Under the pieces are notes generated by a model, which was given only the letters and a program-made list of their open reading frames with translations, had not been told where the DNA came from and ran no database searches. Of a DNA stretch of 64,000 nucleotides, positions 56,809 through 64,000 are shown one piece after another (within the stretch, counting starts at the first letter, position 1; each line of letters begins with the position of its first letter). The translations under genes and the position numbers were made by a program. The DNA is from Copromyces sp. CBS 386.78. Taxonomy: Eukaryota; Ascomycota; Sordariomycetes; Sordariales; Sordariaceae. The stretch spans positions 62,001 through 126,000 of the forward strand of contig MU839151.1 of the NCBI GenBank assembly GCA_030685235.1, written 5' to 3'.

Positions 56809-56863
56809 ATATACCCCTTGTTCTTGTTTTTGTCCCCTATGGTAACCTAGCTCACCAACAACA

Positions 56864-58756
56864 TTACCTCTCCCCACCACCTCTCCTAGCGCCGACATCC
56901 CACCCCCCAATAACATCCAAAACCGGCCTCAGCGTCTCCTCACTCTCAAACATCTGCGCATGATCCAACCTCGGATACCAGACAATCTCCATCCCACTCC
57001 CCAATCTCTTCCTCATCATCTGTCCCTTCCCCTTCCCTCCTAGCCATTCAACACCCTCATCCAACCACCCTTTATAATCCGTAGTCCACCCAAGATACCC
57101 CCTCACACTCTTGGTATCAACAATCAGATCCTTTCCCGCCAGACAAACCACCACCCTCTTCTTTTGCCCATCCTGGCCCTTCCCTTTCAGGAATTTGGCC
57201 ATGTCCTCCCTCCACAAAATATTCTGCCTCCAGAAGAACCCTCGCCCAAGAGCCCTCGCTATCCCGATATCCGTGCTGGCAAAGTACCACAGTTGCCACT
57301 CGCTGGCGGTGCGGGGAGCGCGACGGGTGAAGTTGTAGGCTACCGAGGGCAGATGTAAACAAATCGAAACCGGATCAGTCAAGATAAGCGTATTCGTCAG
57401 GGACGCCAGGCTTTTGCCTTTTGTTGTCCCTTCTGCTTCCCTTCCCTGCTCTGTCGTGGTAACAGAGGCTGAAGAAGGGGTAGCCACGTCGATAAACGGC
57501 GTGGTAGACCTCAAAATAGGCGCCACCAGCGTTGACCCATACGAGTGCGTCACCAGCGTGAACCCTTTATCCAACGGAAACCTTCCATCTCCTTCTTGGG
57601 TGCTGTGGAACTTCAAAACAGCCTCCAACTCCCTCAAAAACTCCCCATGGTCAAGCGCGGCCGGGAGCTCGGGCCCTGGCCCTGTCAAGCGAGAGGATAT
57701 TGGCAAAAGCTCCATGGCTAGCATGCCTATTTGTCCGTCTTCGTCGTCATCTTTTCCCCCACCTAGACCTTTGGAGGCTGATGTCTTGAGGGAGCTGAGA
57801 AGAGGAATGTAGCTCCAGAGGCCGATGCCAATTCCGTGCATGAAGACCACAGGCGGTTGGGTGCGTGAGCGGTGCGGGCGGAGGTAGTAGCTTAGGTGCT
57901 TAGTTGGTGAGGTGTGGTGGCGGAGACTGGAGGGGATTAAGGGAATGGAATGTTGGAGGCGTGGGGGGAAGAGGGTGCTTGTCGTTGCTGTTGCTGTTGC
58001 TGTTCCTTCCGTTGTTGATGAGCGGGACTCCTGCTCAGACGTCGACCTTCTCGGCCGATAATGCCTATACCCGCCCCAAGCCAACACCCCATGCGTGACC
58101 AAATCCAACAGCGCAATAACCCCATACCAAACCACACTTCGGTACCGAGTCTCAATCGCATCAAACGTCAGCCGCAGTGACGTAGCAGTCCCTCGCCCCG
58201 GTGGCAGTTTCCGACCAAGGAGAGCCTCGATCTTCACCAAATACCACTCCAGCTCTTCCGCAATATCTTGATTATCCCCTTTTGTCTCCCCGTCCCTGTC
58301 AAAGAAGGCCCAGAGCAAAAACTCGCGCACATTCTCCCTCTTCACTTCCTCCACGTCCGCTCCTAGAAACCAGAGCTTCAGGTACTCGCCCCAGTCCGTC
58401 GTGCTTTCTAGTGCCCTGCCGAAGAGCTCTTCCCGCTCTTTCCGCCCAGGTAAGGGGGGGTGTACAGCTTCGTGTTTGAGGCTGGACTTGTGAGGGAGGT
58501 AGAGGGCAGTCATGTAGATGACTTCTGTTGTGAGAAGAGCTGCGAAGAGGAGGATGGTGGTGGGGGAGGTGAGTGTGGTGAGGACTGACGAAGGGATGAA
58601 GGAGGCGATTTGCTGTGAGTAGGGGACCGGATGGGAGGGAGGGTAGCGGAGGGTGACAGCCGTGAGGAGGAGGACGGTTTCCATGAGAGGCGCCCATTGG
58701 AGGAGGAAGATGCAGATGCGGATGAAGATGAGGCGCGGAAGGGTGTCGTCTACCAT
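56864..58756 (-). CDS. Membrane-anchored alpha/beta hydrolase
   Basis: Intronless, 630 aa from MVDDTLPRL (ATG at 58,756). The frame stays open for 144 codons upstream but without a better ATG context. Hydrophobic segments lie at about 9-33, 64-87 and 206-226. A helical region with FGRALESTTDWGEYLKLWF (112-130) and VKRENVREFLLWAFF (138-152) is followed by a Thr/Ser-rich linker (237-262). The hydrolase domain starts at about 300: FMHGIGIGLWSY oxyanion region (305-316), nucleophile Ser405 in THSYG, Asp543 in AGKDLIVD and His599 in DHAQMF. The architecture (N-terminal membrane part plus C-terminal hydrolase) is common in filamentous fungi, with unknown substrates. It is the third alpha/beta hydrolase in the window but not closely related to the other two. 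Confidence 0.85.
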   Translation of the reverse strand: MVDDTLPRLIFIRICIFLLQWAPLMETVLLLTAVTLRYPPSHPVPYSQQIASFIPSSVLTTLTSPTTILLFAALLTTEVIYMTALYLPHKSSLKHEAVHPPLPGRKEREELFGRALESTTDWGEYLKLWFLGADVEEVKRENVREFLLWAFFDRDGETKGDNQDIAEELEWYLVKIEALLGRKLPPGRGTATSLRLTFDAIETRYRSVVWYGVIALLDLVTHGVLAWGGYRHYRPRRSTSEQESRSSTTEGTATATATTSTLFPPRLQHSIPLIPSSLRHHTSPTKHLSYYLRPHRSRTQPPVVFMHGIGIGLWSYIPLLSSLKTSASKGLGGGKDDDEDGQIGMLAMELLPISSRLTGPGPELPAALDHGEFLRELEAVLKFHSTQEGDGRFPLDKGFTLVTHSYGSTLVAPILRSTTPFIDVATPSSASVTTTEQGREAEGTTKGKSLASLTNTLILTDPVSICLHLPSVAYNFTRRAPRTASEWQLWYFASTDIGIARALGRGFFWRQNILWREDMAKFLKGKGQDGQKKRVVVCLAGKDLIVDTKSVRGYLGWTTDYKGWLDEGVEWLGGKGKGQMMRKRLGSGMEIVWYPRLDHAQMFESEETLRPVLDVIGGWDVGARRGGGER

Positions 58757-60100
58757 GGTGGCGGTTGGTCGGTACTGGTTAAAGCCGTAATCCCGAACTG
58801 TTGTAGTGGGGAGGTGTCGATTCGATTTCGGACCCTGAAATTTCGTGATAGCGGTGCAGAGGCACAGAATGAACAGGACAAACGATATGCGCCGAAAAGC
58901 GGAGTTGGTGTTCCAAAAAGTTAACAAAAAACACGCCACACATCCCAAACCAAGGAAAATATCATTCGACTCTGCATCTCCAAAAGGACACCCGAAAAGA
59001 GATTGTCCCCAACAGAAATGGCAACTGGTGAGAATGACTAGTTCCACGGAAGCGAGAAAAGAGTCGGGGCTCCGTCCGAACACTGCCGATTGGCCCGGAC
59101 CCCAGCCGGCCCTTATGACGTCATTGTAGCCATCCCCGTTCGTCCTCTTATTGACCTCTTTGAGGCAAGGCGTAAGTAAAACAAACACATGACTCTTGAG
59201 CGAAAATCAACTTCATTTCCTGACATGTGGCCTTGCTTGTATTGAGACAGAATATCTGACTTACCTGAGCTTTGCCTGGTCTGCAACTCCCAAGTTGACT
59301 TGATCGTCGCGGCGGCTGTATTCTGCTTGGCCGGGCACTTCAATTTCACTTCATCGGACCCAGTCCTCCCTCCCCCTTGTGCGCCCTCTGGCAGTAGACC
59401 TTGTTTTGTCCCTTGTGTCCGCCCTATTCAGCATTTGTCTTCATAACCATCACCGTGTATCATGGCACCAGAGCATATGAATCTAGTCAGAAGTGTGCTT
59501 GGCCCAATCTGATAGTTGGTTTCAGGGAACATTGGCTGCCGAGGATCGCTTTGGGGTCTCGTAGGTGACCCGACTGACCTGATCAAACGTCAACACTCAG
59601 CAAAGCCCATATGGCGCAAATGAATTAGTATGGGGCCGTCTATTGGTAGCTAGGTGTGCTATACCGGCTGTCCGGTCTACTTATGGCTCTATAATGCGAC
59701 TTGCGACCCTCCAAGCTCATGGCGTTAAATCTGGCGTGGTAACTTCATGGTAGCTTTTAAACGTGTTCGTGACATGGGCGGCAGACTATATACCAGCGTC
59801 TCCGTGCCTGTTATTAGGGAGTAGCCATGAATAGCACGGAGACCTGAAGCTGAATACTAGAAATTGTTTAGTTTTCGTGCACACCATCCGGTGTAGTTCG
59901 TGCAAGTCGTAAACAGGAGCATTCCGGGTGGTCCCAATGAATGTCATGGGAGTGCTCGTATGCGTATCAATGCTCGAGGCAGCTGCCGGCGGCGAAAATC
60001 CAGTGTGGATATCTATTGATAGTCCAGTCTCCCAGTAAAAGATGACAACATGGATATCGTCGAGTTGTAATTTTCAGTTCGTAAACTGATGTTGGTGTCG
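58757..60100. other. Intergenic, no gene recognised
   Basis: It contains the hydrolase 5' leader and the 3' UTR of the next minus-strand gene. No tRNA or 5S rRNA signature and no credible reading frame were found between 59,200 and 60,100. Confidence 0.5.
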
Positions 60101-63100
60101 TTATCTTTGTCCGCTCTGGGAATACTGGATGCATTCTTCCAACGTCTGACACAAGTCGGCCATGTTCGCTACAACAGTCGGTGGCGGGTTCCCTCGCTCG
60201 GCCATCTTATTTCGGTAATTCTGCATCGTAATGAGATGGTGCTGCAAGTCTTTCTCTGCAGCCGCCATGGCTTGCTTCAAGCTCTTCGGCTGAGGCTGGG
60301 TCCTACCAGAAGCAAACACCTGAGCTTGTAGACTCGAAATTTCTTTCGCCATTCTGTCCAGTTTTTGGCTCTGACTCTGAATCAAAGCCTTCTGTTCCCC
60401 GAACAGTGCTTTGATAAGCTCCGCGTCAACGGAACCACTACTGTTTGCTGATAGGGGGGATTTGTCATCCGTCCGGGCACGCTCCTCCTTCAAGTCCATC
60501 ACTTCGTTCTTGAGCATGTCGAAATTGTCGGAAATCATTTTCAGGATACCCATGATGTCTTTGACGTCTTTGGGGTTCGCGGAAGGTGGGAGGGTAATAT
60601 CACGTTGCGCTTGGCCTGCCTTTCTCAGATCGGACACCTCATTGTTCAAGCTGTCGACCTTTTGCGAAATAGCAGCCAGGGCAGTCATTATAGCTTCCGA
60701 GTCCCTAGACGGGGCAGCCCTGAAGGGTGTTGCAACAACCCTCTTTTCCAGCTGCTGATGTTGCAACCGGATGTCAGAGAGTTCGCGCAGAACCAATCCG
60801 ACGTTCTCCTTAACATCCTCCACGAAAAGCGAGAACTCCTCAGTTCCACTGTGCTGCTGCTGTTTGCCTTGAACAGTCCCTCGAATATCTACAAGATCCT
60901 CTTGTATGTATGTAATCTTGTCCATCATGGTCTGGAATGAAGTGCACAGGTTATTCAGGCCTTCATGAAGAGTGCTGATGTCCGATTGGCACTTGCTGAT
61001 GCTTCTTTCAAGAGGTCGGATTACGGCAGCTGCCTTAAGCTGCCCTTCAGTGTCCGCCAGCTTTTTCTCAAGGGAACTGTACTTCTCCTTCCAGGCTACT
61101 GTCGCTTCGTCAAAGGAGACAACGGAAGGAGGAGGGCTTATAGAGGGCTTGGGGGAGGGACGCGATTCAGATTGCTCAGAAATAGCCGAGACCGATGGCG
61201 CTGCGGAGCAGGTGCCTGAAGAAGGAGGAAGCTTGGCGCTGGTTTTGGACAAAGTGCCACTGTCAGTGGCTGAGCTCGTGGTACTGGTATTCCTGGAATG
61301 ATGGTACTGGTCGACCTTTCCGTCCGAAGTAGGTTGCCTGCGGCTGGGACCGGTTGGTGCGGGTGGTGGAGGGCGGGCGATTCGACGCCTATGATCGCGC
61401 TGGAGTTTCCGTTCCTCTCTGCGCTGCATATCTTGGACACGTTGTTGATGTTGTTGTTCCAGCTGCCGTTTTTGCTCTTCCAGTTTGTCCAGTCTCTTCT
61501 GGTCCTCGAGTCGCTTCTGTTCCTGGAGTTTGCGTTGTTGCTCCTCTTTGACCTTGCGTTGCTCATCGGCTTTGCGTTGCTCATCGGCTTTGCGTTGCTC
61601 GTCGGCTTTGCGTTGCTCGTCGGCTTTGCGTTGCTCGTCGGCTTTGCGTTGCTCGTCGGCTTTGCGTTTCTCCTCTTCGGCCTTACGCTGCTCTTCAAAC
61701 ATGCGGTGCTCTTCCAGCTTCTTCCGCTCTTCGAGCTTCTTGCGTTCCTCCTCAAGCTTCTTCTGCTCTTGAAGTTTAAGTTCCTCTTCAAGCTTCTTCT
61801 GCTCTTCGAGCTTCTTGCGTTCCTCCTCAAGCTTCTTCTGCTCTTCGAGCTTCTTGCGTTCCTCCTCAAGCTTCTTCTGCTCTTGAAGTTTACGTTCCTC
61901 CTCAAGCTTCTTGCGTTCCTCCTCAAGCTTCTTCTGCTCTTGAAGCTTGCGTTCCTCCTCAAGCCTCTTCTGCTCTTGAAGTTTACGTTCCTCCTCAAGC
62001 CTCTTCTGCTCCTGAAGCTTACGTTCCTCCTCAAGCCTCTTCTGCTCTTGAAGTTTACGTTCTTCCTCAAGCTTCTTCTGCTCTTGAAGCTTGCGTTCCT
62101 CCTCAAGCTTCTTCTGCTCTTGAAGCTTGCGTTCCTCCTCAAGCCTCTTCTGCTCCTGAAGTTTACGTTCCTCCTCAAGCTTCTTCTGCTCCTGAAGTTT
62201 ACGTTCCTCCTCAAGCTTCTTCTGCTCTTGAAGCTTGCGTTCCTCCTCAAGCTTCTTCTGCTTTTGAAGCTTGCGTTCCTCCTTAAGTTTCTTCTGCTCT
62301 TGAAGTTTGCGTTCCTTCTCAAGCTTGCGCTGCTCTTCAAGCTTGTTCTTCTCTGCAAGCATGCGTTGTTCTTCAAGCTTCTCCTGCTTTTGGAGTTGAA
62401 GTTTCTTCTGTGCTTCAACCCTGTTATTCTCTTCCTCCTCCAACTTCTCCCGCCTTTTCATCTCAATCAGCTCATCGAGCTCATTGTCATGCCGCTGTCG
62501 TTCCAACCGTCGTTGCTCTGCTTCATGTTCTTGAAGCCTTTTCTGCAGTTCAGCAGTCTGCTGTTCTAGCTTTCGCATCTGCTCCTCCATTTGCAGCTGC
62601 TTGTCCAGACTTCGCCGCCGCTCGTACTCCGCTTGAGACTGAGGTGCATGTTGTCCCCGTGGTGGCCAGAAATCGCCGGACCGCGGTCCCAGGGGTGGCG
62701 ATCGTTCGTCAAACTCATCGTAATCTGATCGCTCTTCACGTGGTCGCGAGCCAAGCCTTGGCTCGGGATGATGCCGGCGGGGAGGCGATTGCTGTATGGA
62801 GTCCGATTTGGAGCTGCCACGGTGCCGTTTGTATGGGCCATTGTCGTTTGAATCACGGGAGAGCGGCGACCCTGAGCGCTTGCGCAAACGCTCCCGCGCG
62901 GCGTTCCGGTTAGGTTCTAGCAAATATTCCCAACCAGTCCCAACAGGTCGAGGTTGGTTAGGTTCTAGCAAATATTCCCAACCAGTCCCACCAGGTCGAG
63001 GTTGGTTAGGTTCTAACAAATATTCCCAACCAGTTCCAACAGGTCGAGGTTCATTCTTAACAGGCGGTGGTGCTGGTCGAGGTGGGAGATCGTGCCCGTG

Positions 63101-63799
63101 ATGGGTAGGGGGGATTGGGCGATAGGGAGTTCGAGTGGCCGCAAGTATCCTTGGGCATGGTGGTCTTCCAATGAGGCTCAAGGGGATGCCGTTGCTATTG
63201 ACGAGTGTTCCTTTCATGCTCTTAAAAAAGGAATCCGCGTCAGCTGTGACTGCGGGATCGGTAACAGCGCGGACCGTGCGGTTACGGAGGGCCATCTCCA
63301 GATCGGGACCATGGGCGTCGAGAAAATCCATCCATTCATCGACCGCGCGCGTAACATCGGATCGAAGGATATGTCTTCTGGTCCGTTGGATTTTACGGGC
63401 TTCCATGAGCATGTAGGTCAACTCCTCAACGTAGACAGCTTTGGCTCTGAAGCCGCGGCCGATAGCGCTCCAGAAGCTGTCCTGGCCCCAGAACTTGCCG
63501 CAATAAATCAGCGCTTTGAAAAGGACGTAGACGTTGTTGCCATACATGAGATCTTGCTTTGCATGTTGGTCGGCGTCGAACCGCCTGACGTACTCATGCG
63601 TCTCATCTGTATATGCACTAGTCAAGAAAGACGCTGCCCATGTGTTATCGAATATCAACCTTGCTTGGGTATCATGGTCGAAGCCGAAAAGGCACATATG
63701 GCGGGAAACCGGCGCGGCCACCATGGCTGATGGAGCTGATGGCGGGCGTATCGGGAATGGATGTGGCATTGGCTTAATTGGCCTCAGGACATTGGTCAT
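60101..63799 (-). CDS. Large charged-repeat (coiled-coil or single-helix) protein
   Basis: A single exon of 1,232 aa from MTNVLRPIKP (ATG 63,799). The frame is open further upstream, so a 5' exon outside the window is possible. Residues 35-175 look folded (FGFDHDTQARLIFDNTW, then VYVLFKALIYCGKFWGQDSFW) and match no domain I know. A triplicated 16-residue unit PRPVGTGWEYLLEPNQ follows. Then comes a long Glu/Lys/Gln/Arg segment with about a dozen KLEEERKLQEQK units and six KADEQR units. A Ser/Pro-rich linker leads to a C-terminal coiled coil with SDIRLQHQQLEKRV, VDSLNNEVSDL and DNFDMLKNEVMDLKEE. There is no membrane segment. It is probably structural or scaffold-like; function is unknown. Confidence 0.82.
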   Translation of the reverse strand: MTNVLRPIKPMPHPFPIRPPSAPSAMVAAPVSRHMCLFGFDHDTQARLIFDNTWAASFLTSAYTDETHEYVRRFDADQHAKQDLMYGNNVYVLFKALIYCGKFWGQDSFWSAIGRGFRAKAVYVEELTYMLMEARKIQRTRRHILRSDVTRAVDEWMDFLDAHGPDLEMALRNRTVRAVTDPAVTADADSFFKSMKGTLVNSNGIPLSLIGRPPCPRILAATRTPYRPIPPTHHGHDLPPRPAPPPVKNEPRPVGTGWEYLLEPNQPRPGGTGWEYLLEPNQPRPVGTGWEYLLEPNRNAARERLRKRSGSPLSRDSNDNGPYKRHRGSSKSDSIQQSPPRRHHPEPRLGSRPREERSDYDEFDERSPPLGPRSGDFWPPRGQHAPQSQAEYERRRSLDKQLQMEEQMRKLEQQTAELQKRLQEHEAEQRRLERQRHDNELDELIEMKRREKLEEEENNRVEAQKKLQLQKQEKLEEQRMLAEKNKLEEQRKLEKERKLQEQKKLKEERKLQKQKKLEEERKLQEQKKLEEERKLQEQKKLEEERKLQEQKRLEEERKLQEQKKLEEERKLQEQKKLEEERKLQEQKRLEEERKLQEQKRLEEERKLQEQKRLEEERKLQEQKKLEEERKKLEEERKLQEQKKLEEERKKLEEQKKLEEERKKLEEQKKLEEELKLQEQKKLEEERKKLEERKKLEEHRMFEEQRKAEEEKRKADEQRKADEQRKADEQRKADEQRKADEQRKADEQRKVKEEQQRKLQEQKRLEDQKRLDKLEEQKRQLEQQHQQRVQDMQRREERKLQRDHRRRIARPPPPAPTGPSRRQPTSDGKVDQYHHSRNTSTTSSATDSGTLSKTSAKLPPSSGTCSAAPSVSAISEQSESRPSPKPSISPPPSVVSFDEATVAWKEKYSSLEKKLADTEGQLKAAAVIRPLERSISKCQSDISTLHEGLNNLCTSFQTMMDKITYIQEDLVDIRGTVQGKQQQHSGTEEFSLFVEDVKENVGLVLRELSDIRLQHQQLEKRVVATPFRAAPSRDSEAIMTALAAISQKVDSLNNEVSDLRKAGQAQRDITLPPSANPKDVKDIMGILKMISDNFDMLKNEVMDLKEERARTDDKSPLSANSSGSVDAELIKALFGEQKALIQSQSQKLDRMAKEISSLQAQVFASGRTQPQPKSLKQAMAAAEKDLQHHLITMQNYRNKMAERGNPPPTVVANMADLCQTLEECIQYSQSGQR
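61560..61670 (-). repeat. 18-bp coding minisatellite (KADEQR)
   Basis: Six nearly identical units TTGCGTTGCTCGTCGGCT or with CATCGGCT, each encoding KADEQR on the minus strand. Confidence 0.9.
61735..62345 (-). repeat. 36-bp coding minisatellite (KLEEERKLQEQK)
   Basis: About a dozen full units with Lys/Arg alternation at one position, plus shorter derived units (KKLEEQKKLEEER) at the C-terminal side. The unit boundaries on the + strand read GTTCCTCCTCAAGC then CTTCTGCTCTTGAAG. Confidence 0.9.
62908..63055 (-). repeat. 48-bp coding repeat, three units
   Basis: Three copies encode PRP-V/G-GTGWEYLLEPN. The DNA copies differ at only a few positions, suggesting a recent duplication. Confidence 0.9.
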
Positions 63800-64000
63800 G
63801 CAATGTCGTAGATGTTGAATGTGCGGACCGGGCTCGCATACGCAGGGAAAGGGAGGTCGGAATTGGTGAATGTCGAGCAAAGTTGTCCCGTCTGGTGTCC
63901 CTGTTGCGCGATACTGGGGCTGCAAGGTAGAGGCGGACTCGCGCTCCCACAGGAGGAAGGTACCTTGGGAATGTCTGGGCGGAATTCAAGGTACAATGAT
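63800..64000. other. Upstream of the charged-repeat gene
   Basis: Probable leader or upstream exon. The minus frame stays open to about 63,925 but begins with non-ATG codons. The window ends before this can be settled. Confidence 0.4.

Noticed and set aside
61298..62569. A 423-codon + strand Leu/Phe-rich frame resembling a multipass membrane protein
   Set aside because: It is the complement of the EEERKLQEQK repeat; the hydrophobic look arises from the complement of Glu/Lys codons.
1..64000. CRISPR array, tRNA, 5S rRNA or telomere repeat
   Set aside because: No regularly spaced spacer-type repeats, no tRNA cloverleaf or 5S signature, and no TTAGGG runs were seen. The regular repeats present are coding minisatellites or microsatellites.

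Overview
This is a nuclear window from a filamentous ascomycete, most likely Neurospora or a close Sordariales relative. Short introns (about 56-170 nt) have GTAAGT-type donors and CTAAC-type branch points. The genes are ascomycete families. The first ~24 kb carries the signature of repeat-induced point mutation (RIP): CpA/TpG are depleted, TpA is in excess, and the reading frames of transposon proteins are riddled with stops. The window divides sharply into a RIP-mutated, AT-rich transposon graveyard (about 1-24,135) and a normal gene-dense block (about 24,350-64,000).

Graveyard, left to right. (1) A complete 3,536-bp DNA transposon (79-3614) has 87-bp terminal inverted repeats, an exact 8-bp target duplication and a minus-strand Mutator-like transposase relic. 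(2) 3.6-4.85 kb is AT-rich sequence I could not assign. (3) 4.86-6.8 kb is a weakly RIPped island with minisatellites and a long purine-rich tract. (4) A RIP-dead Helitron on the + strand has Rep motifs near 12.1 and 12.8 kb, a Pif1 helicase at 13.9-15.3 kb, an AT-hook-like segment near 15.6 kb, and a typical hairpin plus CTAG end at 16,777. (5) 17.0-19.3 kb is unassigned. (6) A RIP-dead Ty1/copia retrotransposon on the + strand has integrase, reverse transcriptase and RNase H in order, and ends in a probable 185-bp 3' LTR at the border with the gene block.

Gene block. Minus: an alpha/beta hydrolase whose start codon appears to be split by an intron, then N-myristoyltransferase. Plus: an intronless single-pass membrane protein of unknown function. 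Minus: a five-exon ABHD12/BEM46-type hydrolase whose catalytic His lies in a small last exon. Plus: SWC3 (SWR1 chromatin remodeller subunit), SPT5 (transcription elongation factor), a 2,236-aa six-exon protein of unknown function with Cys/His knuckles and two LRGGG motifs, and a mitochondrial sulfite oxidase. Minus: an F-box protein. Plus: a small cupin. Minus: a membrane-anchored alpha/beta hydrolase, and a large protein built on a 12-residue charged repeat.

No operons are expected or seen. Most genes are housekeeping (protein lipidation, H2A.Z deposition, Pol II elongation, sulfite detoxification) and share no obvious pathway. All exon joins were derived by hand from splice consensus, reading-frame continuity and family motifs. 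No tRNA, rRNA or CRISPR was seen.
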